The position numbers and the translations under genes were made by a program. Below the pieces are notes generated by a model. That model had not been told where the DNA came from. It was given only the letters and a program-made list of their open reading frames with translations, and searched no databases. From positions 1 through 9,021 of the forward strand of contig JAJDEL010000682.1 in NCBI GenBank assembly GCA_029259835.1: 9,021 nucleotides of DNA, written 5' to 3'. This stretch comes from Planctomicrobium sp. GTDB lineage: Bacteria; Planctomycetota; Planctomycetia; Planctomycetales; Planctomycetaceae. How positions within the stretch are numbered: the stretch's first letter is position 1; every line of letters begins with the position of its first letter. Positions 1-8,284 of this stretch are shown here, in pieces.

Positions 1-274
1 CCGGATCATCCAACTTCACCTTTCCCTGATAAACCAGGACCATTAGCGCGGATGCCATAAAGGGTTTGGAGCTCGATGCGATCGGAAGCAATTCGTTCGT
101 TGTGAACGGTAGCTTCGATTCGATATCGGCATATCCGAACGCCTTTCGAAAGACGATTTCTCCTTTGTACGCGACAAGAAAGGAGCCCCCCGCAATCTGC
201 TCTTCCTGTATGGCATGACGCAGAACGGCAAGATCGGTAGTTACTTCAAAACACGCGACCCGGTGGGTCTGCGG
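1..274 (-). CDS. Serine hydrolase, beta-lactamase class C family (N-terminal part; start codon missing, gene cut by window edge)
   Basis: The minus-strand frame is open from position 274 to the window edge. It reads as the start of the beta-lactamase/penicillin-binding-protein-like hydrolase family (Pfam PF00144). Visible signs are FRKAFGYADIE, the SxxK-type motif IASSSKPF (nucleophile Ser at 74-76, base Lys at 65-67) and the typical continuation ALMVLVYQGKVKLDDP. Such enzymes use the SxxK serine to cleave esters, amides or D-peptides; the substrate cannot be told here, and the later YxN and HxG-type motifs lie outside the window. The family domain begins about 17 nt after the DUF1501 stop. 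An in-frame TAA at 275-277 blocks any earlier start, and no ATG, GTG or TTG lies between it and the catalytic serine. One missing base in the A-tract at 248-251 would join the frame to a GTG at 304-306 overlapping the DUF1501 gene. No signal peptide is visible. It may be a frameshifted pseudogene, a sequencing error, or use a rare start such as CTG at 221-223. The family call is solid; intactness is not. Confidence 0.75.
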
Positions 275-289
275 TTAGACGATAAACTT

Positions 290-1810
290 TCACGCGAGCA
301 CTTCACGAATTAAATGGCCGTGTACGTCAGTCAGTCTTCGCTCGATTCCGTTGTGATAGAAGGTGAGTCGCTTGTGGTCGAGCCCCATCAGATGAAGAAT
401 CGTTGCATGAAAATCGTGAACGGTGGTCACGTTTTCCTCAGCTTGAAAACCGAATTCGTCGGTTGCACCGTAGCTGAATCCCGCTTTTACGCCACCTCCT
501 GCCAACCAGCAGGTGAAGCCAAGAGGGTTGTGGTCACGGCCGTAAGTCCCCGCCTGGAACATTGGCATTCGCCCAAATTCGGTTGCGAAAACAACGAGCG
601 TTGACTCCAGCATCCCTCGTTGTTTGAGGTCCTTTAAGAGACCCGCCACCGGCTGATCCAGTATTTCTCCGTGTACATCGTATTGTTTTTTTAACTGGCT
701 GTGACCGTCCCAATTGATTTTTCCACCTGAGGCATAGGCGCCGTTGAAAAGTTGCACGAAGCGAACGCCACGTTCGACCAACCTTCGCGCCAGGATACAG
801 TTCTTGGCAAAGTCCGCTTTCGTTTTGTTGGGGCTGTCGGAGCCGTAAAGTTTTCGGATGTGCTCTGATTCGCTGGACAGGTCCGCAACCTCGGGCACAT
901 GCAGCTGCATCCGCGCCGCCAATTCATAGCTGGCCAACCTCGCCGTTAGATTCGAGTCGCCCGGAAACTTTCTTTGGTTCTGTTGTTCCAGAAGCTGGAT
1001 TGCCTGCCGTGCTGCTCGGTCGGTTTCCGGAGAAACGCTCTTCGGCCTGTTTAAGTGCCGAATCGGTTTGGTCGTGCTAAAGGGAGTCCCTTGAAACGCG
1101 GCCGGCAGAAATCCGTTGGCCCAATTGTTTGGCCCGGACTGTGGCATTCCACGTGGGTCTTCAATCGCGACAAACGAAGGCAAGTTTTGATTTTCACTGC
1201 CAAGAGCGAAGTTGATCCAGGAACCCATGCTGGGGAAACCATCAAATGTGAATCCAGTGTTCATCACATTTTCGGCAGGTCCATGTGTGTTGGATTTGTT
1301 GGTGAGCGAATGAAAGAAACAAAGCTCGTCCGACATTTCGCCGATATGCGGAACGAGGTCGGAAACCATTTTTCCGCACTCGCCTCTGGGACGAAAATCC
1401 CACAGCGGTTTAGTGAGGTTTCCGTTGGGGCCCTGAAATGAAACAAGTTTTTCGTTGCCGGGCATTGGCTGCCCATGCCGACGGACCAATTCCGGTTTGT
1501 AGTCAAAAGTATCGACATGACTCAACGCACCGGAACAGAAAACGACGATCACGCTTTTGGCCTTCGCGGCATGACGTGGTTGACGCGGCGCGTGCGGATC
1601 CGATGTATCGCCCTCGTTCGAAGATGAACGAGCTTCCTCCGTCAACATGGCGTTTATTGCAAGAGCGCTTAGCCCACCTCCGGTGTTCGCCAGAAAGCGT
1701 CGTCGGCTGAGCCTGTTATTCAATTTGGTTTTGTGTGATGCTGTCATGGTATTTAAGGAAGTCAATTGTGCTGCGGTTGCTGATCGTGAAGCACGAAAAT
1801 ATTTGGTCAT
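290..1810 (-). CDS. DUF1501 family exported protein
   Basis: This 506-residue protein belongs to the DUF1501 family (Pfam PF07394), which is distantly related in fold to alkaline phosphatases and sulfatases and is abundant in planctomycetes; its biochemical role is unproven. The N-terminus carries a twin-arginine-type signal, SRRRFL at residues 35-40, followed by a short apolar stretch ([13 protein letters not shown]), so export by Tat is inferred. Family-typical segments are [17 protein letters not shown] (about 87-103), [13 protein letters not shown] (174-186), WDGH (367-370), VVFATEFGR (406-414), GRDHNP (424-429) and VHDFHATIL (464-472). The length is normal for the family. The chosen ATG at 1808-1810 overlaps the upstream stop as ATGA, which favours translational coupling. 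A second in-frame ATG at 1745-1747 (Met22) would put the Arg pair nearer the N-terminus, as is usual for Tat signals; neither start has a clear Shine-Dalgarno sequence. It directly follows a PSCyt/DUF1553 gene, the usual planctomycete partner, so the two probably work together outside the cytoplasm. Confidence 0.93.
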   Translation of the reverse strand: MTKYFRASRSATAAQLTSLNTMTASHKTKLNNRLSRRRFLANTGGGLSALAINAMLTEEARSSSNEGDTSDPHAPRQPRHAAKAKSVIVVFCSGALSHVDTFDYKPELVRRHGQPMPGNEKLVSFQGPNGNLTKPLWDFRPRGECGKMVSDLVPHIGEMSDELCFFHSLTNKSNTHGPAENVMNTGFTFDGFPSMGSWINFALGSENQNLPSFVAIEDPRGMPQSGPNNWANGFLPAAFQGTPFSTTKPIRHLNRPKSVSPETDRAARQAIQLLEQQNQRKFPGDSNLTARLASYELAARMQLHVPEVADLSSESEHIRKLYGSDSPNKTKADFAKNCILARRLVERGVRFVQLFNGAYASGGKINWDGHSQLKKQYDVHGEILDQPVAGLLKDLKQRGMLESTLVVFATEFGRMPMFQAGTYGRDHNPLGFTCWLAGGGVKAGFSYGATDEFGFQAEENVTTVHDFHATILHLMGLDHKRLTFYHNGIERRLTDVHGHLIREVLA

Positions 1811-4719
1811 TGAATATACAAAAATTCACTCGCATTCATCAGCACTCGGCAAAGCTGCGCAAGGCCTTGTTCGCGTGTGAAAGTCTCCATCGGTTGTTTT
1901 TCCACTTCGGAAGGTGCGCGTGAAAACGCGAGTCGAAAAGCAAAATCAACTTGAAGGTCAATTTTGTCCCCAGCTTCACCTGCGACACGTTCGGCGAAAA
2001 ACTTCGCTTGTCGCAGCACGAAGGGGCTGTTGAGGAGGCTTAGCGATTGAAGGGGCGTAATTGATCTCGTGCGTCGAGGTTTCATTTGACCGGCGTCAGG
2101 GCAATCGAAGGCACCGAATATATCAACCGACTGCATTCGGACTTTGTGAGCGTAAACCATGCGACGCCATCCGGATTTTTCAAACGTTTCTTTGGGGTGG
2201 TAATCGGAGAGCCCGCCTCGACGGTCGTACAAATCAAATCCGCGACCTCCCGCTTGCAAGTTCAACTTCCCGCTAACGCCAAGAATCGAATCCCGAATCG
2301 CTTCCGCCTCCAAACGCCTGGGCGGAAACCGCCAGAGAAGTCGCGACTCGGCGTCGATCGACAGAGCATCGTCGTCGGGCTGACTTGCCTGCCGAAAAGT
2401 TTGCGACAGGACGATTTGGCGATGTAATCGTTTTAACGACCAACCCCCTTTGACAAAATCAGCTGAGAGCCAATCGAGCAATTCAGGGTGCGAAGGTGGC
2501 GAGCCCATCTTGCCCAAATCAGAAGGTGTGTCTATCAGCCCAATTCCAAAGTGTTGTTGCCAGACTCGATTGACGATCACTCGCGCGGTCAGTGGGTGAT
2601 CACTTTGAGTCAGGTGAGCGGCCAATGCAAGCCGTCGCTCCTTTTCAGGGTGATCCGTGCTGAGTTTCAAGTTACCCAGCACTAATGGAATTGCAGGCGG
2701 CATTTTTTCGACTCGTTGCATTGCATCGCCGCGACGCAACAACCATGTCGTAGGAGGCGAATCCGTAAAGTTGGCCGCGTAGACTTTGGGCCCGGCAGCC
2801 AGTCGAGTGAGATTCGCTTGTTTTTTTCTGATTTCGGAAATCTTGTTCACGAGCTCCTCAACTTGCTTTGAGGAAAGATGGGCGAGTTTGATCTTGCCGG
2901 CCTTGCGAGTATCGTCTTCTCGGGGTAGTCGATTGCTGGTTGACGCGACAACCTGCCACTGCTCCTCGCCAACGGGCAAGACTTTGATCACGTAGTCGGC
3001 GGGGACACCTTTTCTGCCTCGATCCCAAACGATTCGGTCAATCGTCGCTGGCTGTTGCAAATCGATTTGAAGCCATGTCGGTCCCAGTGTCGCTGCCACC
3101 CAGGGGAAGGCTTGCCGTCGGTCGGACGAGCCATCGACGAGGTTATCGAAATGCCGCGTCTGATTGGCGAGTTCGAAGCTGGAAGCCGATGGAACTGCCC
3201 CTGAAGACGCGAGAGCAATGTTTTTTGTTCCGGCGATTTTTGTTTCCGCCGTCCACACTTGAAATTCATAAAGCGAGGCCGCAGCGTTGTTTGTGGTTGC
3301 GGCAATTTCCATCCGAACCGAACGTGCTTCGATGGGCTCAAACGTGTCGGTCTGAATATCACTTGATGCAACCTGCAGTCGATAATTTTTTCTGAGCGAT
3401 TCCAACTCGGCACGCTGCGACCGCAACGATTTTCGAACCGAGGGAACTTGCTCAGTCCACTTGTCATTCATGTCGCCTCGTAAACGGCGATTACCATACG
3501 AGAGTCCTGCAAACATGGCTTGCATCGCATAGTAGTCGCGTTGCAATATCGGATCGAATTTGTGGTTGTGGCAACGCGCACAACCAATGGTCAAACCGAA
3601 CAGCCCTTGGCTGACGGTACGAATGACTTCATCCAGTTCATCTTGCCGCGCCTGACGCATCGCTTCTTCGTCTCGACCGATTTGCTCTGGCAAGTTAGCT
3701 GGACCAGCCACAAGAAATCCAAGTGCCGCGTCTTCACCAACGGTGTCACCAGCAAGTTGTTCAAACAAAAACCGATCGTATGGTTTGTCATCATTGAACG
3801 AGCTGATCACCCAGTCACGATAATGCCACGCATCTCGCCGTTCCAGGTTGGTCTCAAACCCAACGGTTTCGGCCCAACGAATAACGTCTAACCAGTGTTG
3901 AGCCCACCGCTCGCCGTAGCGGGGCGAAGCAAGTAGCCGGTCGACTGCTTGTCCGTAAGCGACTTCGATCCCGTTGGGATGGTTAACGAACCGCTCAACT
4001 TCATTTGGTGTCGGCGGCAACCCCGTCAGGACCAACGTCACACGTCGGATCAGCGTCGTGGGATCGGCCGGTTCAGATAGCACCAGCGATTTGTCATGAA
4101 GAGCTTTTACGATAAACGCGTCGATCGGATGAGTCTGTGACGTCTCTTTTTGAGGCGGCTGGATAGCCGAGAGCGGTTGGAGCGACCAATGATCGCTTTC
4201 AATGTCATCGGCCGTCGCATTCATTTGGCCAGGCCATTGAGCTCCTTGTTTAATCCAACGAGTTAGCAGAGAGATTTGTTGTTTAGTAAGTGGATCGCCT
4301 TCAGGGGGCATTTGCAGATCTGGTTCGTCGCCATGCACGACCTTCACTAGGAAACTCGCGTTGGGGTTTCCTGGAACAATGGCCGCTTCGCCATAATCAC
4401 CACCTCGCAACAACGACGCACGTCGATCGAGTCTCAAACCCGATTCCTGCTCTTTAGAACCGTGGCAAGAAATACAGTGCTTCGCGAAGATCGGTTCGAT
4501 CTGTGATGCGAAATCGATTTCTTCTGCGCTTGTTCTCGAATAAGAGAAAAGCAGAAGAGACGCCAGTAGAATAACTCGAAGCATGGATTTCCCAATGGAC
4601 AAGTTCAAAACAAAATATGCGATCCTTTTCAAAAAGTATGCACTCTTCAACAGATACGCGAGAAGGGGGATCCAGATGCGCCATCGTCGTCGACTGCCTC
4701 GTCTGGCTGTCACGTTCAT
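1807..4719 (-). CDS. PSCyt1-DUF1549-DUF1553 (PSD1) planctomycete cytochrome protein with embedded discoidin-like segment
   Basis: A 970-residue exported protein of the planctomycete-specific cytochrome class. In order: a signal region; a PSCyt1 domain (PF07635, about 67-165) with haem-binding motif CISCH at 82-86 and the distal MPPEGDP segment at 138-144; DUF1549/PSCyt2 (PF07583, about 195-410) with [10 protein letters not shown] and a second CxxCH, CARCH, at 380-384; a segment resembling an F5/8 type C (discoidin) fold at about 455-600 ([37 protein letters not shown]); a Lys/Glu-rich, possibly coiled stretch at 615-640; and DUF1553/PSD1 (PF07587, about 700-960) with [18 protein letters not shown] and [16 protein letters not shown]. 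Two CxxCH motifs imply two covalently bound c-type haems and a periplasmic redox role; substrate and partner are unknown. The ATG at 4717-4719 has GAGGA five bases upstream. However, Met46 (4582-4584) begins a far more conventional Sec signal, [20 protein letters not shown], so the first 45 residues are uncertain. Its stop overlaps the DUF1501 start. Confidence 0.95.
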   Translation of the reverse strand: MNVTARRGSRRRWRIWIPLLAYLLKSAYFLKRIAYFVLNLSIGKSMLRVILLASLLLFSYSRTSAEEIDFASQIEPIFAKHCISCHGSKEQESGLRLDRRASLLRGGDYGEAAIVPGNPNASFLVKVVHGDEPDLQMPPEGDPLTKQQISLLTRWIKQGAQWPGQMNATADDIESDHWSLQPLSAIQPPQKETSQTHPIDAFIVKALHDKSLVLSEPADPTTLIRRVTLVLTGLPPTPNEVERFVNHPNGIEVAYGQAVDRLLASPRYGERWAQHWLDVIRWAETVGFETNLERRDAWHYRDWVISSFNDDKPYDRFLFEQLAGDTVGEDAALGFLVAGPANLPEQIGRDEEAMRQARQDELDEVIRTVSQGLFGLTIGCARCHNHKFDPILQRDYYAMQAMFAGLSYGNRRLRGDMNDKWTEQVPSVRKSLRSQRAELESLRKNYRLQVASSDIQTDTFEPIEARSVRMEIAATTNNAAASLYEFQVWTAETKIAGTKNIALASSGAVPSASSFELANQTRHFDNLVDGSSDRRQAFPWVAATLGPTWLQIDLQQPATIDRIVWDRGRKGVPADYVIKVLPVGEEQWQVVASTSNRLPREDDTRKAGKIKLAHLSSKQVEELVNKISEIRKKQANLTRLAAGPKVYAANFTDSPPTTWLLRRGDAMQRVEKMPPAIPLVLGNLKLSTDHPEKERRLALAAHLTQSDHPLTARVIVNRVWQQHFGIGLIDTPSDLGKMGSPPSHPELLDWLSADFVKGGWSLKRLHRQIVLSQTFRQASQPDDDALSIDAESRLLWRFPPRRLEAEAIRDSILGVSGKLNLQAGGRGFDLYDRRGGLSDYHPKETFEKSGWRRMVYAHKVRMQSVDIFGAFDCPDAGQMKPRRTRSITPLQSLSLLNSPFVLRQAKFFAERVAGEAGDKIDLQVDFAFRLAFSRAPSEVEKQPMETFTREQGLAQLCRVLMNASEFLYIQ

Positions 4720-4724
4720 CTAAT

Positions 4725-4729
4725 TCCTC
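4725..4729 (-). promoter_or_regulatory. Ribosome binding site favouring the long start of the PSCyt/PSD1 gene
   Basis: Read on the minus strand this is GAGGA, five bases before the ATG at 4717-4719. It supports the longer start, against Met46 at 4582-4584, which has only a weak GGGA-like sequence before it. Planctomycetes do not depend strictly on Shine-Dalgarno pairing, so this is supportive but not decisive. Confidence 0.5.
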
Positions 4730-4801
4730 GCGCCGTTGTTAAGGTCAAAACTTTCGTCTGCGCTATCTTATTCATGTGATGTAGTTCCACGAATGCCGCG
4801 A

Positions 4802-6007
4802 CTAATTTGATTTTGTGGCGGCTTTTGTGTTGTAAAACTTTTCGATTGCGGAGGCTGTGATCTTGCCAAGTTTGATTTGGCCCTCAGCGTTAAGGTGGAC
4901 ACCATCTTTCCCGACGGGCAACTTGCCATGGTGGACATTGACGACATCGGAGATCTCTCGACCCGCTCGGTTCTGCGCCATGATGACGGTTGCAATGTAA
5001 GGATATCTTGCTGACAACTTTCTTGCTTTCGGCAAGTCACTCATGTAGGACACGAGAACTTTAAGCAAGTCCGCGTCGTTCATGGGACGTATGCTTGCTG
5101 ACTCTCTAGCTTTGAGTACGTCCTCGTCATTCATGGTGGTTTGAACGCGTTTGAGCAAGTCTTGGTCGTTCATGGTGGACAGAATAAAGACCGGCAGGTC
5201 CGAGGCGACCAGGTCTGCGCGCAGGTCCGAAACGAGCAGTTTGAACGTATCGTAATACTCGTCGGCGAGATCTTTTTTGGTTCCATCGGCGGCTCCCTGC
5301 TTCCAGACGAAGCCGCCAAACTCAGGCTGCGAAATTTTCTTTGCGGCCGTAACAGCGTTCATGAGATCCTTATACATCGACCCCTTGTTTCCATCGAAGG
5401 TGCGTGCCGCCCGTTCCTTGGTCCAGTTTTTTTCGAATGCGCGTACGCCGGTTCCGCCGTCTGAAACTTTGAGGATGCCGATGGTGTCGTTGGGCCAAAG
5501 GTCCGCAACCTCGTGCGCCATCGACACGCCCGGCCCAAACCGATTGCGCGGCACAAAGTCTTCCCACCGCCCATTAGCCCAGATTCTGATGCGATCATGT
5601 TTTTCTGTGTAAGGCGATTTGAGTTCGGCTGCTCGCGCAGTGCCTGTCATATTGGATTGTCCCATTAAGACAAAAACGCGAAACTTCCCGCCTTTCGAAA
5701 TCGCCGCTTCGCCGCCGCCCATGGTGTTCCCCTGCCTGAAGCCTACCGTCTTCCATTTATCGGCATCCGCCTGCGGCTTGTCATTTGATGCCGGTGTTAC
5801 AAGGGCATTCTTTCGCCTGGCTTCGAAGAAATCTCGCAAAGCACGTAATTCCGCGTCGTCCAGCTTGCCGTCCTTGTTTGCGTCGGATTTGGGGAATCGT
5901 TTAATGAGCTGACTCTTTCGCTTCTCGCTGGGCTCAGACTCCTGAGCGACTGCCGAAGGGACACCAGCGACGAACACCACTAATACCAAAATCAAAAACA
6001 TACGCAT
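4802..6007 (-). CDS. Secreted SASA/CE6-type carbohydrate acetylesterase (sialate O-acetylesterase-like) with N-terminal EF-hand
   Basis: This 401-residue protein starts with a clear Sec signal peptide (MRMFLILVLVVFVAGVPSAVAQ, cleavage probably after AVA at about 19-21). A canonical EF-hand calcium loop follows: D42, N44, D46, K48, D50, E53 in DANKDGKLDDAE. The main domain, about 108-395, is a GDSL-like SASA esterase (PF03629): FVLMGQSNM carries the nucleophile Ser118, VSDGGTG at 181-187 is the second conserved block, and KDGVHLNAEGQIKLG carries the probable catalytic Asp368 and His371. Family members remove acetyl groups from sialic acid, xylan or other sugars; with sulfatases next door, deacetylation of a sulfated polysaccharide outside the cytoplasm is inferred. 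Residues 277-320 hold an unusual MND repeat (separate entry). The ATG at 6005-6007 has AAGGA seven bases upstream; Met3 at 5999-6001 is the alternative. It stands 82 nt before the PSCyt gene and 117 nt after the sulfatase stop. Exact sugar specificity cannot be read from sequence. Confidence 0.9.
   Translation of the reverse strand: MRMFLILVLVVFVAGVPSAVAQESEPSEKRKSQLIKRFPKSDANKDGKLDDAELRALRDFFEARRKNALVTPASNDKPQADADKWKTVGFRQGNTMGGGEAAISKGGKFRVFVLMGQSNMTGTARAAELKSPYTEKHDRIRIWANGRWEDFVPRNRFGPGVSMAHEVADLWPNDTIGILKVSDGGTGVRAFEKNWTKERAARTFDGNKGSMYKDLMNAVTAAKKISQPEFGGFVWKQGAADGTKKDLADEYYDTFKLLVSDLRADLVASDLPVFILSTMNDQDLLKRVQTTMNDEDVLKARESASIRPMNDADLLKVLVSYMSDLPKARKLSARYPYIATVIMAQNRAGREISDVVNVHHGKLPVGKDGVHLNAEGQIKLGKITASAIEKFYNTKAATKSN
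5048..5179 (-). repeat. Imperfect in-frame repeat within the esterase gene (three MNDxDLLK units)
   Basis: Three related units occur in the esterase at residues 277-320: STMNDQDLLKRVQ, TTMNDEDVLKARES and PMNDADLLKVLVS. The ATG of each unit lies at 5171-5173, 5132-5134 and 5081-5083, giving steps of 39 and 51 bases (13 and 17 residues). The DNA is also similar, each unit sharing a version of TTNAGCAAGTCNNNGTCGTT followed by CATGG on the plus strand. A fourth, degenerate unit, YMSDLPKARK, begins 39 bases further on. The steps are whole codons, so the frame is kept. The repeat sits between the esterase core and its catalytic Asp/His block. Confidence 0.75.
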
Positions 6008-6014
6008 TATTTAT

Positions 6015-6019
6015 TCCTT
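6015..6019 (-). promoter_or_regulatory. Ribosome binding site of the esterase gene
   Basis: The minus strand reads AAGGA here, seven bases before the ATG at 6005-6007. This favours that ATG over the in-frame ATG two codons later. It also suggests the esterase is translated independently of the sulfatase before it. Confidence 0.5.
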
Positions 6020-6101
6020 ATCTTGAAAATCCGATCAACGGACAGTTCCCATTTGACCATCGCCCAGCTACCAAACGAGACACGTGAATGATCATTGCAA
6101 T

Positions 6102-6245
6102 TTAGCAGGCTTTATCGCGATAGCTCAGATCGTCCGCAAAGATGAAAACGAAGTTCGGGCGGTCCGTTGTTTTTTCTGCCGTTTGCTCCAGATCGTGTTC
6201 GGTGAACGTGGAATAGGCTTCCTGCCTGTCGCTTTTTTCTTGTCC
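6102..6245 (-). pseudogene. Relic of a third sulfatase (N-terminal fragment only)
   Basis: In a different frame from the annotated sulfatase, the stretch between a TAA at 6246-6248 and a TAA at 6102-6104 encodes 47 residues ending in DRPNFVFIFADDLSYRDKAC. The segment RPNFVFIFADDLSYRD (about 6114-6161) closely matches the first strand of type I sulfatases, where the paired Asp residues bind the active-site calcium; compare KNIVLILADDLGWAD in the neighbouring intact gene. Normal sulfatases continue with Tyr-Gly just after the Cys, but here TAA follows and nothing sulfatase-like was seen downstream to the esterase start. No start codon or signal peptide precedes the motif. The best reading is a sulfatase gene almost entirely deleted, its stub now overlapping the tail of the upstream sulfatase by 121 bases. 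Confidence 0.6.
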
Positions 6246-8284
6246 TTAACAGGCGGGACGCCATTCCCACCTTGGTTTTTCGGCGCATCGAAATCCCATC
6301 GTTTACGGTCTTTGGCTTTTTCATCAGCCGATCCGATTTCAATCCAGTCGATCTCTATCGGCCGTTTGGGATCCGGCAGAAACAATCGGACATGAACGAG
6401 TTGGCCCTCGAGGGCGAGGGGAACGCTTAACTCCTGCCAATCTCCACCTACGACCTCAAAGGATTTCCGCTGGCCATCTTTGGGGAACGCTTTTTGGCTT
6501 TTGGTACGCCACTGCAGTCGAGCGGTTCCATCATTGGGCGACCTGATCCGAAGTTTGACTTCGACTGGGCCGTTTGCCAGTACTTTGGCGTTGGCAATAA
6601 ATGGCTGACGCCCAACGGGGCTGATTCGCAATGAACCGCCTTCGACCGTTGCCTCAGCGTTTTTGGCGGTCCATCCAAACATGGATTCCTTGCTGACGGA
6701 CTTCATGGGTTTGCTGGCGTTGGGTTTCTGGTCGGGCACCTGATAGCCTTTCGGCATCTTCAAGCCGCCTGCCTGTATGCCGATCTTTGACTGATCGAAC
6801 TTGGTTGGATCAAAATTCGGATTGGGCAGCGGAACAACGACCTTCGCCTCAGCGATGTAGTCTTCGATCAACTTGTCCAGCTCTTTGACCTTCTCCAGGT
6901 GAACCGCGGCGAGGTTTTTGTTTTCACCGATGTCCTCGCGGAGGTTGTACAACCGATACTCGTGATCCCCGCCTTCGCCATAGTGAAAAGTGCGGATCAG
7001 TTTCCAATCACCGTGATGCACCGACATCGATGGCGGCAGCCACTGCGGCGTGTTCCCGTGGCCCGGGACGTGCGTGAACATCGGACCGCGATCCATGTCT
7101 TCGCCGCGCAGTGCTTTGGCGAAATCGACGCCATCGATGACGTGATCCTTGGGGCGCTCAACATTCAACATGCGGAGAATTGTCGGGTACAAATCGTTCG
7201 ATTGAATTCGCACGTCGCTGCGCGAGCTTGGTTTGGTGACGCCCGGCCAAAAGACCACGGCCGGTACGCGAACGCCTCCCTCGTGGATGCCGCCCTTGCC
7301 GCCGCGCAACGGGTGGTTGCTGGTAATGGCGGTGATGTATTCCTCGCCCGAAGCGTCGGTTTCCTCGAGGCCGCAGTGGATGTTGCCGCCGTTGTCCGAG
7401 TAGAAAACGATAACGGTCTCGTCCGCGATTTCCTCAGCGTCGAGGGCGTCGAGCAGGCTGCCGACCGCATCATCCAGGGAATGAACCATGGCGGCATAGG
7501 TTGGAGACTGCTGTTTCTCGCCTCGCTTGATCTTCTTGCGATAGTGATCGATTAGCTCCGGCTTGGCGCCGAAAGGCGCGTGCACAGAGAACTGCCAATA
7601 GTTCATGAAGAACGGCTTGGAGCGATCGCGGTTCTTCAACCATGCGACGGCCTCTCGGGCCATGCGATCTTCGATATGTTCCCCCGGCTTGCCCTCACTG
7701 AAATCCGGATTCTCATAGCCCCAAGGCGCAAGGTAACTGGTCTTCGGGCCAGGGCCGTGCCAATGCGGGATGTCGACATCGAACCCAAGTTCCAGAGGAG
7801 AATGCGGTTCGCGCCCCAGATGCCACTTGCCGAAATGCGCGGTCGCGTAGCCTTCCTGCTTCAGCAGTTTCCCCAGCATCGGGATCGCAGGATCCAGCCG
7901 GGTCGCCGACCGGACGTTGGCGCTTTTCTGGTGCGGCGGCCCGTTCCCACTGGCAACTGCATTGAAACGCACCTCTGGCAGGTGCGCGGCGGGCGCGGTC
8001 ATCCCATGTCGAGCAGGATTCTGCCCCGTCATGATGCTGGCCCGTGTCGGCGAACAGATCGGACTGGCGTACGCGTCTGTAAATGTCATTCCGCGCGCAG
8101 CGAGCCGCTGGATGTTCGGCGTCTCGTACAGCGACGTCTTGCCATATAGCGTCGTATCAGCCCAGCCAAGATCATCGGCCAGAATGAGAACAATGTTTTT
8201 CGGCGGTTCATCTGCGTTTGCAGTTATCACCATCAACAAAGGCAGAAATAGGAACAGGAGTTTGATTCGATTGTTCATATTCAT
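6125..8284 (-). CDS. Secreted type I sulfatase (arylsulfatase A-like) with C-terminal beta-sandwich-like domain
   Basis: A complete 719-residue sulfatase (PF00884) hydrolysing sulfate esters, probably on a polysaccharide, in the periplasm or outside. A Sec signal peptide (IKLLFLFLPLLMVITANA, 7-24) precedes the catalytic domain. Active-site residues are visible: calcium-binding D37 and D38; CSPTR at 77-81, where Cys77 must be converted to formylglycine by a maturase absent from this window; GKWHLG with K153 and H155; SVHAP with H235; YSDNGG with D297 and N298; and GGKGGIHEGG with K330. After VPLPNPN (484-490), residues about 535-655 form a beta-rich module resembling a carbohydrate-binding sandwich (family not certain). 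The last 35-40 residues are Lys/Arg-rich and overlap a sulfatase relic in another frame, so this tail may be a read-out into foreign sequence. The ATG at 8282-8284 overlaps the previous stop as ATGA, suggesting coupled translation; Met3 is an alternative start. The substrate is not inferable. Confidence 0.95.
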   Translation of the reverse strand: MNMNNRIKLLFLFLPLLMVITANADEPPKNIVLILADDLGWADTTLYGKTSLYETPNIQRLAARGMTFTDAYASPICSPTRASIMTGQNPARHGMTAPAAHLPEVRFNAVASGNGPPHQKSANVRSATRLDPAIPMLGKLLKQEGYATAHFGKWHLGREPHSPLELGFDVDIPHWHGPGPKTSYLAPWGYENPDFSEGKPGEHIEDRMAREAVAWLKNRDRSKPFFMNYWQFSVHAPFGAKPELIDHYRKKIKRGEKQQSPTYAAMVHSLDDAVGSLLDALDAEEIADETVIVFYSDNGGNIHCGLEETDASGEEYITAITSNHPLRGGKGGIHEGGVRVPAVVFWPGVTKPSSRSDVRIQSNDLYPTILRMLNVERPKDHVIDGVDFAKALRGEDMDRGPMFTHVPGHGNTPQWLPPSMSVHHGDWKLIRTFHYGEGGDHEYRLYNLREDIGENKNLAAVHLEKVKELDKLIEDYIAEAKVVVPLPNPNFDPTKFDQSKIGIQAGGLKMPKGYQVPDQKPNASKPMKSVSKESMFGWTAKNAEATVEGGSLRISPVGRQPFIANAKVLANGPVEVKLRIRSPNDGTARLQWRTKSQKAFPKDGQRKSFEVVGGDWQELSVPLALEGQLVHVRLFLPDPKRPIEIDWIEIGSADEKAKDRKRWDFDAPKNQGGNGVPPVKDKKKATGRKPIPRSPNTIWSKRQKKQRTARTSFSSLRTI

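Noticed and set aside
43..231. Minus-strand 62-residue frame starting at TTG
   Set aside because: It overlaps the serine hydrolase in another frame. The hydrolase frame has the SxxK motif and family-like sequence, while this one is Arg/Ser-rich without any motif.
4725..4764. TTGACC near 4759-4764 followed 17 bases later by AATTAG as a promoter for the PSCyt gene
   Set aside because: The -10 match is poor (three of six) and would sit against the start codon, overlapping the ribosome site. It is not supportable as a promoter.
6008..6101. Gap between the sulfatase relic and the esterase searched for a terminator, small gene or RNA
   Set aside because: Apart from the AAGGA ribosome site, no stable hairpin with a T-run, no conserved peptide and no tRNA-like structure was seen.
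6113..6122. Perfect 10-base palindrome TATCGCGATA
   Set aside because: It is short, lies inside the sulfatase relic, has no T-tract and no second copy nearby, and is best explained by chance. It is not a terminator or a clear operator.
6899..7555. Long plus-strand open frame of 218 residues opposite the sulfatase
   Set aside because: It lies wholly antisense to a well-supported sulfatase catalytic domain in GC-rich codon-biased DNA, where long antisense frames are expected. No recognisable domain or start signal was seen.
7580..8149. Plus-strand open frame of 189 residues
   Set aside because: It is antisense to the sulfatase N-terminal half including the CSPTR active site. The product is Arg- and Pro-rich with no known motif, so it is a shadow frame.
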